NCBI GenBank assembly: GCA_023428375.1
Contig: JAEYYR010000001.1
Coordinates: 124,001 to 188,000, forward strand
Origin: a bacterium
GTDB lineage: Bacteria > Babelota > Babeliae > Babelales > Babelaceae
Length of the DNA stretch: 64,000 nt
Direction of reading: 5' to 3'
In this document: positions 41,438-52,307 of the stretch, one piece after another
Numbering within the stretch: the stretch's first letter is position 1
How the letters are laid out: each line of letters starts with the position of its first letter
Notes under the pieces: model-generated
What the model was told of the DNA's origin: nothing
Database searches by the model: none
What the model saw: only the letters and a program-made list of their open reading frames with translations
Translations under genes and position numbers: made by a program

Positions 41438-44400
41438 ATGTCGAGCCTGCGGATAGGTAAGGAAACAGTTCGAAGATCTTTTGGTAAGATCAAGGATATA
41501 GTTCCCGTTCCGAACTTAATAGAAATTCAATCACGATCATTTAACGAATTCGCTCAGTTGGATTATCTACCTGCAGAGCGACAGCCTATAGGTTTAGAAA
41601 AGGTCTTCCGTGACATTTTTCCAATAGACTATAGTGATAAAATGTCGTTAGCCTATGTTAGCTATGAACTAGGACATTGGGCATGTACTTGTGGCAAACT
41701 CACAGGAATAGTCAATCGTTATACTTGGCATTGTTCTTCATGTAAAAAATCAGATTGTTCTCGTTTGAATAATCAGCATGAATGCACATTCTGCCATAAG
41801 AAAACGGCACGTTATACTACGTGCTCAAACTGTTTAGCGCGTGTAACTATACAACCTGCATTGTCACCTGACGAATGTCGTTCAAGTGATCAAACATATT
41901 CCATGCCATTAAAAGTTAAAATGCAATTAATTAGCTGGGATATGGATCAAGCGGGAAACAAGATAGTACGCGATGTCAAAGAACAGGATATATTCTTTGC
42001 TGACGTACCCGTCATGCTTGATATTTATGAAGAAGGTAGCCGTTTCAAACTCGGCAACTTAGGAACCTTCTTGATAAATGGTGTGGATCGCGTTATCGTG
42101 AGCCAATTACATCGTTCTCCAGGCGTTGTCTTTTCACAAAGCAAAAAAGTGAAAGATGCGCGCGGCAAACCATATTATCTTGCACGTATTATTCCAATGC
42201 GCGGTTCATGGGTAGATTTTGAGTTTGACAGCAACGATTATCTCTATGTCCGTATCGACAAAAAGAAAAAGCTCCTTGTAACCACCCTCCTTCAAGCGCT
42301 AGGAATATCAAGGGATCAAATTATTCCTTTATTCTATCGCTTTGACACCGTTGGTGTTGAAAAAGGAAACTTCTATCAAGAGCTTGATGAAACAAGCATT
42401 GGTGTACGTTTTGAACGCGGCATGACAGATCTTGAAAATGAAGATGTGTATGCTGGCAAACGTATCACTGAAGACATGATAGATCGCCTCAGAAAACAAG
42501 GGGTGAAACGTTTATTCTTGCGCAAAAATCTTCTTGTAAATCGTATCGTGGGTGAAGATGTAATCGATCCAGATACGGGTGAAATTATTGTGGAACAAGG
42601 TCAAGCAATTACTGAAGATGCTTACGAGCACTTGAGAAAATGCAAAAAGTTGCAATTTAAATTAATTGCTTCTTCTGGCTATGTATTGCAACCGACAATT
42701 CCTCTCACTTTAGCGCAAGATAAATGCTATACCGAAGAAGAAGCACTCAAAGAAGTGCATGCAAAAGTGTGGCCTGGTGACAGTGCATTACTCAAAGAAA
42801 TTAAAGAAAGACTTGAAAATCTTTTCTTCAATAGCCGCTTATATGATTTGACCAAAGTTGGTCGTATTCGTATGAATCGTAAGTTGCAATTGGATGTTTC
42901 TGAAGATGTAACTACATTGACCAAAGAAGATATTTTTGCAACTATCAGCTACTTGGTAAATCTTCGTGAACGTGGAGAAGGTGAGCTTGATGATATCGAT
43001 CATTTGGGCAACCGTCGTGTTCGCTTAGTTGGTGAATTGCTTACCAACCAAGTATTGCTTGGGCTTCTTCGTATTGAACGAATTGTTCGTGAAAAATTTA
43101 GAACTCAAGAAACACATACAACTTTCTTGCCTCAAGATGTGCTGAACGTAAAACCATTGAACGCCGTTATCCGCGAATTCTTTGGCACTGGTCAGTTGTC
43201 ACAATTTATGGATCAGACAAACCCATTGTCAGAAATAGCCCATAAACGACGTCTTTCAGCCCTCGGGCCCGGTGGTGTTATGAAAGATAGAGCGACCTAT
43301 GAAATTCGAGATGTTCATACTTCTCACTACGGTCGAATCTGTCCTATTGAAACGCCAGAAGGTCAAACCATTGGTCTTATTTCATCATTAGCAACGTATG
43401 CAAACGTTAACAGTTTAGGATTCATTGAATCTGCATACTGTCCGGTTGAAGATGGTGTAATTAAAGATGAAGTAGTATTCCTTGACGCATTCCAAGAAGC
43501 AAATAAATATATTGCTCAAGCTGATGCAATCAAACCAGGAAGCATGGTACTTAAAGGTGATATCATCTTTGCACGTCATGATGGTAACTTCATGTATGTT
43601 GATCCATCACGTGTAAATTATGTGGATCTTTCACCTAAACAATTAGTATCTGTTGCAACCGCGTTGATTCCGTTCCTTGAACATGATGACGCTTCTCGTG
43701 CATTGATGGGCGCAAACATGCAACGCCAAGCAGTTCCTCTTATCAAAACCCAAGCTCCGCTTGTTGGTACTGGTATGGAAGCTGAAATTGCGCTTGCTTC
43801 AGGCTCATGTGTAACCGCACGTCGTAGTGGTGTTGTTGAATACGTTTCTTCAGATAAAATTATCATCCGTGCTGATGAACAATCATTTGGTAACACCGAA
43901 GATTGGATTGCTCATGGTGTAGATATTTATCATTTACGTAAATTCCAACGTTCAAGCTTCTATACATGGATACATCAAACACCTATCGTAAAAGCTGGTG
44001 ATTATGTTCATGCTGGTGGCATTTTAACGGACGCTGCATCTATTGTGAATGGTGAACTTGCATTGGGTACCAACCTTCTCGTGGCATTTATGCCATGGCG
44101 TGGTTATAACTTTGAAGACGCTATTATTTTAAATAAACGCCTCGTTGCAGACGATACACTGACCTCAGTGTATATCGATGAATACGTTGTAGATTCACGA
44201 GAAACAAAGCTCGGGCCTGAAGAGATCACCCGTGACATTCCTAACGTCAGCGAAACAGCATTAGCTGGTTTAGACGAAGATGGTATTGTTCGCGTGGGTA
44301 CTCGTGTGCGTCCTGGCGATATCTTGGTAGGTAAAGTGACCCTGAAAGGTGATATTCAATTCTCACCTGAAGAAAAACTTTTACGCGCAATTTTTGGTGA

Positions 44401-45763
44401 AAAATCTCGTGAAGTACGAGATACATCATTACGCGTACCACCTGGTGTTGAAGGTACAGTGATTGACGTTAAAGTATTCTCACGTGGCGGTGTTCGTAAG
44501 GACAAACGTTATAAAGAATATGTTGCAGAAGAAACTGCACATTTAGATAGCGAATATGCAATGCACGTACAATGTTTAGAAAACATGGCACGCGATAAAA
44601 TTGCATCGTTGTTGGATGATCAAAAAGCTCCTGCTAAAACCGTTAAATCAGCACTCGAAGGCGAAAACTTTGTTGCGGGTAAAATACAGAAATTAACATT
44701 AGAAGAAGTATTTGGTCTTCGTTCATCAAGCAAATCATTGAATGAGCAACTTGAACAAATTAAAAATACTTTTGAAAATCAATTGCGAATTTTAGCTGGT
44801 CTCAAAGAAGAACGCATTAATAAGCTTAAAAAAGGTGATCCACTTCCATCAGGTGTGATCAAGATGGTTAAGGTTTATATTGGTACTAAACGTCCAATTC
44901 AAGTTGGTGATAAAATCGCAGGTCGACATGGTAACAAAGGTGTTGTTTCCATTATCGTTCCACGCGAAGATATGCCATTCATGGAAGATGGCACCGCGGT
45001 TGACATTGTTCTCAACCCACTTGGTGTACCATCACGTATGAACGTTGGTCAAATCTTAGAAACTGTTCTTGGTTATGCTGGTCGTGAGTTGGGTCTACAG
45101 CTTGGAGATGCTTTACAGTCAAAACAACATGATGTGCTCAAAAAACAATTGACGAACTTCTATGGTTCCGATCTTGTTAAAATGTATGAAACACGCCATG
45201 GTCATGACGGTATCTTTGATCTTGCTGAAAGAACTTATAAGCATGGTGTAATGTACAAAACGCCAGTATTTGATGGCGCTGATTTTGACAACGATATTAA
45301 ACCTATCTTGAGAGAATCACGTACTTCTGAAACTGGTGCATATCGTCTCCGCGATGGACGCTCTGGTGAATACTTTGATCAGCCAATTACGGTAGGTTGC
45401 ATCTACATGATGAAACTTAACCACATGGTTGATGATAAGCTTCACGCACGTTCAACTGGCCCATACTCCTTAGTGACTCAACAGCCTCTTGGCGGTAAAG
45501 CACAAATGGGTGGTCAGCGATTTGGTGAGATGGAGGTTTGGGCATTACAAGCGTATGGTGCAGCGTATACCTTACAAGAAATGCTTACCTACAAGTCTGA
45601 TGACGTTGGTGGTAGACATAAAGTGTACGAAGCGATTGTACGTGGTGAGAAAGTCCCTGAACCAGGCTTACCAGAATCGTTTAACGTGTTAATTAAAGAG
45701 CTTCAAAGCTTAGGACTTCGCATAGATTTATTCAAGAGTGGCAAGGAGGAAGTCAGTGACTAA
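41438..45763 (+). CDS. rpoB: DNA-directed RNA polymerase subunit beta with cysteine-rich N-terminal insertion
   Basis: 1,441 residues from ATG 41438 (CAAGGAG upstream). The fork and rifampicin region (GTGQLSQFMDQTNPLSEIAH, KRRLSALGPGG) and the C-terminal clamp (KPIQVGDKIAGRHGNKG; LVTQQPLGGKAQMGGQRFGE) are intact. Between YVSYELG (about residue 79) and DEC147, where most RpoB proteins have only a few residues, there is an extra stretch with ten cysteines at 83, 85, 99, 102, 107, 116, 119, 129, 132 and 147. They form a CxC-x13-CxxC and a CxxC-x9-CxxC set, suggesting two zinc ribbons on the beta lobe/protrusion side. Stop overlaps the rpoC start. Confidence 0.97.
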   Translation: MSSLRIGKETVRRSFGKIKDIVPVPNLIEIQSRSFNEFAQLDYLPAERQPIGLEKVFRDIFPIDYSDKMSLAYVSYELGHWACTCGKLTGIVNRYTWHCSSCKKSDCSRLNNQHECTFCHKKTARYTTCSNCLARVTIQPALSPDECRSSDQTYSMPLKVKMQLISWDMDQAGNKIVRDVKEQDIFFADVPVMLDIYEEGSRFKLGNLGTFLINGVDRVIVSQLHRSPGVVFSQSKKVKDARGKPYYLARIIPMRGSWVDFEFDSNDYLYVRIDKKKKLLVTTLLQALGISRDQIIPLFYRFDTVGVEKGNFYQELDETSIGVRFERGMTDLENEDVYAGKRITEDMIDRLRKQGVKRLFLRKNLLVNRIVGEDVIDPDTGEIIVEQGQAITEDAYEHLRKCKKLQFKLIASSGYVLQPTIPLTLAQDKCYTEEEALKEVHAKVWPGDSALLKEIKERLENLFFNSRLYDLTKVGRIRMNRKLQLDVSEDVTTLTKEDIFATISYLVNLRERGEGELDDIDHLGNRRVRLVGELLTNQVLLGLLRIERIVREKFRTQETHTTFLPQDVLNVKPLNAVIREFFGTGQLSQFMDQTNPLSEIAHKRRLSALGPGGVMKDRATYEIRDVHTSHYGRICPIETPEGQTIGLISSLATYANVNSLGFIESAYCPVEDGVIKDEVVFLDAFQEANKYIAQADAIKPGSMVLKGDIIFARHDGNFMYVDPSRVNYVDLSPKQLVSVATALIPFLEHDDASRALMGANMQRQAVPLIKTQAPLVGTGMEAEIALASGSCVTARRSGVVEYVSSDKIIIRADEQSFGNTEDWIAHGVDIYHLRKFQRSSFYTWIHQTPIVKAGDYVHAGGILTDAASIVNGELALGTNLLVAFMPWRGYNFEDAIILNKRLVADDTLTSVYIDEYVVDSRETKLGPEEITRDIPNVSETALAGLDEDGIVRVGTRVRPGDILVGKVTLKGDIQFSPEEKLLRAIFGEKSREVRDTSLRVPPGVEGTVIDVKVFSRGGVRKDKRYKEYVAEETAHLDSEYAMHVQCLENMARDKIASLLDDQKAPAKTVKSALEGENFVAGKIQKLTLEEVFGLRSSSKSLNEQLEQIKNTFENQLRILAGLKEERINKLKKGDPLPSGVIKMVKVYIGTKRPIQVGDKIAGRHGNKGVVSIIVPREDMPFMEDGTAVDIVLNPLGVPSRMNVGQILETVLGYAGRELGLQLGDALQSKQHDVLKKQLTNFYGSDLVKMYETRHGHDGIFDLAERTYKHGVMYKTPVFDGADFDNDIKPILRESRTSETGAYRLRDGRSGEYFDQPITVGCIYMMKLNHMVDDKLHARSTGPYSLVTQQPLGGKAQMGGQRFGEMEVWALQAYGAAYTLQEMLTYKSDDVGGRHKVYEAIVRGEKVPEPGLPESFNVLIKELQSLGLRIDLFKSGKEEVSD

Positions 45764-48700
45764 TCGCATGCTTGAACGTTTTAGAGAATATATACAAAAA
45801 AGTAGATTTAACGCTCTTAAGATTGGTCTTTCATCTCCTGAAAAAATACGTTCGCTTTCATATGGCGAAGTAAAGAAGATTGAAACGATTAACTACCGTA
45901 CGTTAAAACCGGAGCGCGACGGATTATTCTGTGCGCGCATCTTCGGTCCCGTTAAAGATTGGGAATGTAACTGCGGTAAGTATAAGCGTATGAAACATCG
46001 TGGTATCACGTGTGAAAAATGTGGTGTTGAAGTAATTCAATCTCGTGTACGTCGTGAACGTATGGGACATATTGAGTTAGTTTCGCCTGTTTGTCACATT
46101 TGGTATTTGAAAGGTATTCCAAGCTTTCTTGGTCTTATCCTTGATATGCCGGTCAAAGACCTTGAACGCGTAATTTATTTTGATGCGTACATTGTTATTG
46201 ATCAAGGTAAATCACCGTATCCACGTAAAACATTACTCACAAGTAATGAATATGAGCATTATCGTGATTTACATCCAGAAGATAGCGCATTCTTTGCAGA
46301 AATGGGTGCAGAAGCACTTCATGCTGTATTGGGCAAACTGGATCTTTCACTTGAAATTGCTCGCTTACAAGATGAATATGATAAAACAGCATCTATAGCT
46401 GCTCGCCATAAAATTATGCGTCGTATTAAAGTTTTCTCTGGATTATTGCAGGGCGAATTACGACCAGAATGGATGGTTATGGGTGTATTGCCTGTATTAC
46501 CACCAGATTTACGTCCATTGGTTCCATTGGATGGTGGTAGATTTGCAAGCTCAGATCTTAACGAATTATATCGTCGTGTATTGAACAGAAATATTCGTTT
46601 ACAAAGATTGATCGAAATTGAAGCGCCTTCGGTTATTATTAAAAACGAAAAGCGCATGCTTCAAGAATCCGTAGATGCTCTCATTGATAACGGTCGTCGT
46701 GGTCAACCAGTTCGTGGTACTAACCGTCGTCCGCTCAAATCATTGAGTGAAATTCTACGTGGTAAACAAGGTCGTTTCCGTCAAAACTTGCTTGGTAAAC
46801 GTGTTGACTATTCCGGTCGTTCTGTGATCGTTGTTGATCCCGAATTGAAAATGAACCAATGTGGCTTACCAAAAGTTATGGCACTTGAATTATTCAAATG
46901 TCATGTTTTTGCCGGCTTATTGGAACGCGAAATAGCACCAAACTTGCGTGTTGCTAAACGTATGGTTGAAGAATTGTCACCAGAAGTATGGGACGTTCTA
47001 GAAGATGTGGTAAAAAATCACCCAGTTCTTCTCAACCGTGCACCAACATTGCACCGTCTTGGTATTCAAGCGTTTTATCCAACACTTGTTGATGGTAAAG
47101 CTATTAAAATTCATCCGCTCGTTTGTGCTGCATATAACGCAGACTTTGACGGTGACCAAATGGCTGTACACGTACCATTGAGTCAAGAAGCTATTTTAGA
47201 AGCTAAAGATTTAATTCTTTCCGGTAAGAATATCTTGTCTCCATCTAATGGCAGACCGGTGACTGTACCATCCCAGGACATGGTTCTTGGTTTGCATTAC
47301 CTTACTAAAGTTCGTTGTAATGCAGAAGGCGAAGGTATCGTTTTCGGTTCAACAAGCGAAGTAATTAGCGCACATCAATTGGGTCGTGTTTCCTTACATG
47401 CTCGTATTAAAGTTCGCCTAGACGATTGTTCTATCGTTGAAACCACTGTTGGTCGTGTTATCTTGTTTGATGCATTGCCTGCGGGTTCAGAATTTGCTTG
47501 GGTCAATAAGATTATGGGCAAAAACGATTTAACTCGTTTGGTAGAAAAAATCTACTACGCAGCTGGAAACGAAGCGATGGTTGAATGCTTAGATCGAATC
47601 AAGAAACTTGGTTTCGGTTATTCAACGATGGGTGGTATTTCTTTTGCAATCGGTGATCTTATTATCCCTGAGAAAAAAGACACTATTCTTAAGAAAGCGG
47701 AAAAAGAAGTACAGAAAATTGAAAACCTGTATATGGATGGTATCATCACCAATGGTGAGCGCAAAAACAAAGTGCTTTCCATCTGGAACCATACCACCGC
47801 AGATGTTACAACTCAAATGATGAAAACCCTTGAGGAACAAGATCAAATAGCATATAAGAACGAAGATAAGAGCTTTAAACCGTTCAACCCTATCTTCTTG
47901 ATGCTAGAATCTGGTGCTCGTGGTTCTAAAGAACAGATTAAGCAGCTTGTAGGTATGCGTGGTCTTATGTCTACACCATCTGGTGAGATTATTGAAACCC
48001 CTATTAAGAGCAACTTCCGTGAAGGTTTGAACGTCTTCGGATACTTCATTTCTACTCACGGTGCTCGTAAGGGTCAGGCCGATACCGCGTTGAAAACTGC
48101 AAACTCTGGTTATTTGACACGACGCTTAGTTGACGTTGCTCAAGACTTGGTGGTGACACAACAAGATTGTAAAACACTTGGCTATATTGAGCTTACAAGC
48201 TTAGAAGAATCTGGTGATGTAATTTACGCACTTTCAAGCCGTGCATATGGTCGTGTACTTGCTACGGATGTACAAGATCCTGTAACAGGACGCATCTTGT
48301 TTAATCAAGGAACCGTATTAACACGCGCTGATTTAGAAAGATTGCGTGACTCAGCTGTATCGAAGATTTATGTTCGTTCCGTGTTAACCTGTCAAACCAA
48401 ACGTGGTGTATGTGCACAATGTTATGGTATGGACATGTCTAAAGGTGGACTTGCAGAAGTTGGTACAACAGTTGGTATTATTGCAGCACAATCGATTGGT
48501 GAACCTGGTACACAGCTTACTATGAAAACCTTCCATATGGGTGGTATTGCTAGTTTGGCTGAACAAGCTTCATTCGTTGCAAAACATCAAGGTATTATTA
48601 ACTTTGTTGGTATTCGTACGGTAAAAAACCGTGATGGTAATATTATTGTCACATCCCGTAAAACACGCCTCACTATTTCATCTCCTGATGGTCGCGAATT

Positions 48701-49814
48701 GCAACATCATGACTTGGAATACGGATCAACGTTGTTAGTGGAAGAAGGTCAATTGGTAACGGTAGGTACAAAACTTGTAGAATGGGATACCCATAACAAA
48801 GTTATTGTTACTGAACAACCAGGTAAGATTAATTACATTGATCTTATTGATAACGTTACTATGCAAGAGCGTTACGATGAAGCAAGTAAACGTGCTTATA
48901 AGTTAGTACTTGATCACAAAGGTGATAAGTATCAACCTTCTATCAGCATTTTGAACGATGATGGTGAAGAATTTGCACAATACTACTTGCCAACTGGCGC
49001 ATACTTGAACGTTGCACCAGGTCAACATGTAGAAGCGGGTGACATTTTAGTAAAAATGCCTCGTGAAGCATCGAAAACCAAGGATATTACCGGTGGTCTT
49101 CCACGTATTGCTGAGTTGTTTGAAGCTCGCATGCCAAAAGACCCTGCAATATTAGCTGACATTGATGGTGAAGTTGTGTTTGGTGGTTTACATCGTGGTC
49201 TCAGAAAAATTTCTGTGGTCAATGGTGAAGAATCTCATGACTATTTCATTCCTCGTGGCAAACAGTTGAACGTAAACAATGGTGACCGTGTAAGTGCTGG
49301 TGATCCATTAACTTCTGGTGTCGCAGTATTACATGACATTTTACGTATTCTTGGGCCTGAAACGTTACAACGTTATTTGGTAGATCAAATTCAAGTTATT
49401 TATCGTTTACAAGGTATTGATATTAACGATAGACATATTGAGCTCATTGCTCGCCAGATGTTACGTAAAGTACGTGTCGTTGAACCAGGTGAAACGAACT
49501 TCTTGATCGGTGATCGTGTAGATAAGATTCACTTGAAAAACATTAACATGGCACTTCAAGCAGAAGGTAAACGAGTTGCATTGGCTAAACCTGTATTAAT
49601 GGGTATTACCCTTGCATCGTTGGAAACTGAAAGCTGGGTTTCTGCCGCATCTTTCCAAGAAACAACACGTATTCTTGCAGAAGCTGCAGTTTCGGGCACA
49701 GTTGACTATCTTTACGGTTTGAAGGAAAATGTAATTATAGGTAAACTAATTCCAGCTGGTACTGGTATCCCTTCATTCAAGGATAAATTCTTGGAAGATG
49801 AAGGTAATCAATAA
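45756..49814 (+). CDS. rpoC: DNA-directed RNA polymerase subunit beta'
   Basis: 1,352 residues from GTG 45756, which lies six bases after AGGAGG and overlaps the rpoB stop; GTG 45738 and ATG 45768 are alternatives. N-terminal zinc finger C71-x-C73-x12-C86-xx-C89, catalytic Mg loop NADFDGDQMA (Asp 463, 465 and 467), bridge helix and trigger-loop region TMKTFHMGGIASLAEQASF, and the second zinc site with QTKRGVCAQCYG. All standard. Forms the rpoBC pair with tRNA-Val and rpsO following. Confidence 0.97.
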   Translation: MTNRMLERFREYIQKSRFNALKIGLSSPEKIRSLSYGEVKKIETINYRTLKPERDGLFCARIFGPVKDWECNCGKYKRMKHRGITCEKCGVEVIQSRVRRERMGHIELVSPVCHIWYLKGIPSFLGLILDMPVKDLERVIYFDAYIVIDQGKSPYPRKTLLTSNEYEHYRDLHPEDSAFFAEMGAEALHAVLGKLDLSLEIARLQDEYDKTASIAARHKIMRRIKVFSGLLQGELRPEWMVMGVLPVLPPDLRPLVPLDGGRFASSDLNELYRRVLNRNIRLQRLIEIEAPSVIIKNEKRMLQESVDALIDNGRRGQPVRGTNRRPLKSLSEILRGKQGRFRQNLLGKRVDYSGRSVIVVDPELKMNQCGLPKVMALELFKCHVFAGLLEREIAPNLRVAKRMVEELSPEVWDVLEDVVKNHPVLLNRAPTLHRLGIQAFYPTLVDGKAIKIHPLVCAAYNADFDGDQMAVHVPLSQEAILEAKDLILSGKNILSPSNGRPVTVPSQDMVLGLHYLTKVRCNAEGEGIVFGSTSEVISAHQLGRVSLHARIKVRLDDCSIVETTVGRVILFDALPAGSEFAWVNKIMGKNDLTRLVEKIYYAAGNEAMVECLDRIKKLGFGYSTMGGISFAIGDLIIPEKKDTILKKAEKEVQKIENLYMDGIITNGERKNKVLSIWNHTTADVTTQMMKTLEEQDQIAYKNEDKSFKPFNPIFLMLESGARGSKEQIKQLVGMRGLMSTPSGEIIETPIKSNFREGLNVFGYFISTHGARKGQADTALKTANSGYLTRRLVDVAQDLVVTQQDCKTLGYIELTSLEESGDVIYALSSRAYGRVLATDVQDPVTGRILFNQGTVLTRADLERLRDSAVSKIYVRSVLTCQTKRGVCAQCYGMDMSKGGLAEVGTTVGIIAAQSIGEPGTQLTMKTFHMGGIASLAEQASFVAKHQGIINFVGIRTVKNRDGNIIVTSRKTRLTISSPDGRELQHHDLEYGSTLLVEEGQLVTVGTKLVEWDTHNKVIVTEQPGKINYIDLIDNVTMQERYDEASKRAYKLVLDHKGDKYQPSISILNDDGEEFAQYYLPTGAYLNVAPGQHVEAGDILVKMPREASKTKDITGGLPRIAELFEARMPKDPAILADIDGEVVFGGLHRGLRKISVVNGEESHDYFIPRGKQLNVNNGDRVSAGDPLTSGVAVLHDILRILGPETLQRYLVDQIQVIYRLQGIDINDRHIELIARQMLRKVRVVEPGETNFLIGDRVDKIHLKNINMALQAEGKRVALAKPVLMGITLASLETESWVSAASFQETTRILAEAAVSGTVDYLYGLKENVIIGKLIPAGTGIPSFKDKFLEDEGNQ

Positions 49815-49825
49815 GTAAACATGCT

Positions 49826-49900
49826 AGGCGCGTAGCTCAGTGGCAGAGCATTGCTTTGACGTAGCAAGGGTCAGCGGTTCAATCCCGCTCGCGCCTACCA
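49826..49900 (+). tRNA. tRNA-Val (GAC)
   Basis: 75 bases with encoded CCA. Acceptor AGGCGCG pairs with CGCGCCT; anticodon stem TTGCT/AGCAA with loop TTGACGT gives GAC; T-arm AGCGGTTCAATCCCGCT. Lies 11 bases after rpoC and 21 before rpsO. Confidence 0.93.
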
Positions 49901-49921
49901 TCTTAAAAGGATTCAAAAAGA

Positions 49922-50188
49922 ATGATTTCGCAAGAAAACAAAAAAGCAACAATCGATGCTTACAAAAAGCACGAACACGACACTGGTTCAACAGAAGTTC
50001 AAATTGCATTGTTAACTAATCGTATTAACGATCTTAACAAGCACTTTGAAATTAACAAAAAAGACCATGCGTCAAAAACAGGTCTTATGAAACTTGTCGG
50101 TAGTCGCCGCAGTTTGTTAGCATACTTGAAGCGTCATAGCGAAGCGCAATATAAAGCGCTTATTGAACGTTTAGGTATTCGACGATAA
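49922..50188 (+). CDS. rpsO: 30S ribosomal protein S15
   Basis: 88 residues. Primary 16S rRNA binder. HEHDTGSTEVQIALLTNRIN, LNKHFEINKKDHASKTGLMK and the end LVGSRRSLLAYLKRHSEAQY are typical. Followed after 16 bases by pnp, the conserved rpsO-pnp pairing in which PNPase degrades and autoregulates the message in E. coli. Confidence 0.97.
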   Translation: MISQENKKATIDAYKKHEHDTGSTEVQIALLTNRINDLNKHFEINKKDHASKTGLMKLVGSRRSLLAYLKRHSEAQYKALIERLGIRR

Positions 50189-50204
50189 TTATATAGGTAG
50201 CGTA

Positions 50205-52307
50205 ATGGAAAAAAAATTCACTTTACCCTCTCTCGGTTACGAAGTAACTCTCGGTAAATTTGCAGGTCAGGCAGCAGGAGCTGCATGGGTTCAACAAGGC
50301 GGCACAGTTGTTTTAGCTACCGTTTGTTCATCTCCATCAAAAGAATTCCCTGGATTTTTACCATTGTCCGTAGACTACAGAGAAAACTTTTCTGCGGCAG
50401 GCAAAATTCCTGGTGGTTATTTAAAACGAGAGGGCAAATTTAGTGATAACGAAATATTGAAAGCACGTATCATTGATCGTGCGATCCGCCCTCTTTTTCC
50501 GGCAAATTATTTCGATCAATTACAAGTGCAAGCAACAGTATATTCCGTGGATAAAATTCACGTACCTCATACGTTGGGATTACTTGCAAGTTCCATTGCG
50601 CTTACCGTTTCCAATATTCCATTTATGGGACCTGTTGGTATTTGTGAAGTAGCACGTATTAATGGACAATGGGTTACTAATCCAACGTATCCTCAATCAG
50701 TTGAATCTGATGTGCGCTTGCTTTTTGCAGGAACGCATGAAGGTATTAACATGGTTGAAGGTTCCGTATCTGAAATTACAAACAAAGATTTCTTAGATGC
50801 AATGTATCTTGCGCACGAAGTTATTCGTGAACAAGTAGCATGGCAACTTTCGATTAAAGAACAATTAAATGTTCAAAAAGACGAAGTCGTCGATCAATTT
50901 GATTGGGCATTGTGGACAAAACGCGTAGAAGATATTCTACAACCTGAACGCGTTAAATCTATGTTCTCATCAGACAAAATAGTTCGCTCTGAAGCTCGTG
51001 AAGCATTAGAAAAAGAATTTTTTGTAACGTATGAAAAAGAAGCTGAAGAAACAAAAATTTCTAAAACTTTCTTATCATATGTTTTTGATATGACTTTGAA
51101 AAATAGTATCAATGAAATGATTTTCACTCTGGGCAAACGTATCGATAATCGATCATTTGATCAGATTCGTAACATAAAAACCGAAGTTGGACTTTTACCG
51201 TTCACTCATGGATCAGCATTATTTACCCGTGGTCGCACACAAGCATTAGCAAGTGTTACCCTCGGTAGCGCTGAGGATGAAGCTTTAGTAGACAACCTTA
51301 TGGCTGGTACTATTGAAAATTCCTTTATGTTGCATTACAACTTCCCTGCATTTTCAGTTGGTGAAGTTCGTCCTAACAGAGGACCTGGACGTCGAGAAAT
51401 CGGTCATGGTCACTTAGCTGCTTCAGCTATCGAACGCATATTGCCTTCAAATCAAGAATTCCCTTATACCATTCGTCTTCTTGTTGATATTTTAGAATCT
51501 GATGGTTCTTCTTCAATGGCTACCGTATGTAGTTCAAATATGGCGCTTATGAATGCTGGCGTTCCTATTAAAAAAATGGTTGCTGGTATTGCTATGGGCT
51601 TGTTAATGAACAAGAATGGTGAGTTTTGTATATTAAGCGATATCGCTGGTATTGAAGATGAATTTGGTTTAATGGACTTCAAGGTTGCTGGTACAGACAA
51701 TGGTATCGTAGCTATTCAAATGGATATCAAATATAAAGGTGGCTTACCACGCGAAGTATTTGAGAAGGCACTTGGACAAGCACACCATGGCTATATGCAT
51801 ATTCTTGGTGAAATGCGCAAAGTGATGACTGAACCAAATCCAAACTTATCACCATTGGTTCCTCGATTTGTTACCTTCAAAATTGCTCGCGATAAAATCG
51901 GCGCAGTTATTGGTAAAGGTGGCGCAGTTATTAAAGAAATTATAGAAAAAACAGGCACATCAATCGATATTAAAGATGATGGCTTAGTAAAAATATTCGG
52001 ACATCCGGGTGAAAAACTTGACCTTGCTGCAAATTGGGTTAAAACTCTTTCAGGGCAAATTCACGCCGGCATGCGTTATGATGGCACCGTAAAACGTATA
52101 GCTGAATTTGGTATATTTGTTGAAATCGTTCCTGGTCTTGATGGCCTCGTACACGTTTCTACCGTACCACGTCCTGCTCAAGAAGAATTCTTGAAACGTT
52201 ACAAGCCGGAAGACAAAGTTTTAGTAGAAGTACTCGATTATGATTCAGAAACTGGTCGTATTCGTTTAAAAATAGTGCAGCAACAGGAGAGCGTACATGA
52301 TGCCTAA
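50205..52307 (+). CDS. pnp: Polyribonucleotide nucleotidyltransferase (PNPase)
   Basis: 700 residues. Phosphorolytic 3'-5' exoribonuclease of RNA decay. Two RNase PH-like domains (the first with FSAAGKIPGGYLKREGKFSD, the second with RNRGPGRREIGHG-like RPNRGPGRREIGHGHLA), a KH domain with GAVIGKGGAVIKEI (about 565), and a C-terminal S1 domain (about 625-695) with GTVKRIAEFGIFVEIVPGLD. Complete architecture. The rph start lies inside its last codons. Confidence 0.97.
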   Translation: MEKKFTLPSLGYEVTLGKFAGQAAGAAWVQQGGTVVLATVCSSPSKEFPGFLPLSVDYRENFSAAGKIPGGYLKREGKFSDNEILKARIIDRAIRPLFPANYFDQLQVQATVYSVDKIHVPHTLGLLASSIALTVSNIPFMGPVGICEVARINGQWVTNPTYPQSVESDVRLLFAGTHEGINMVEGSVSEITNKDFLDAMYLAHEVIREQVAWQLSIKEQLNVQKDEVVDQFDWALWTKRVEDILQPERVKSMFSSDKIVRSEAREALEKEFFVTYEKEAEETKISKTFLSYVFDMTLKNSINEMIFTLGKRIDNRSFDQIRNIKTEVGLLPFTHGSALFTRGRTQALASVTLGSAEDEALVDNLMAGTIENSFMLHYNFPAFSVGEVRPNRGPGRREIGHGHLAASAIERILPSNQEFPYTIRLLVDILESDGSSSMATVCSSNMALMNAGVPIKKMVAGIAMGLLMNKNGEFCILSDIAGIEDEFGLMDFKVAGTDNGIVAIQMDIKYKGGLPREVFEKALGQAHHGYMHILGEMRKVMTEPNPNLSPLVPRFVTFKIARDKIGAVIGKGGAVIKEIIEKTGTSIDIKDDGLVKIFGHPGEKLDLAANWVKTLSGQIHAGMRYDGTVKRIAEFGIFVEIVPGLDGLVHVSTVPRPAQEEFLKRYKPEDKVLVEVLDYDSETGRIRLKIVQQQESVHDA

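Noticed and set aside
49824..50009. Minus-strand frame of 61 codons ending LATSKQCSATELRA
   Set aside because: It is the reverse translation of tRNA-Val and the start of rpsO, another tRNA artefact.
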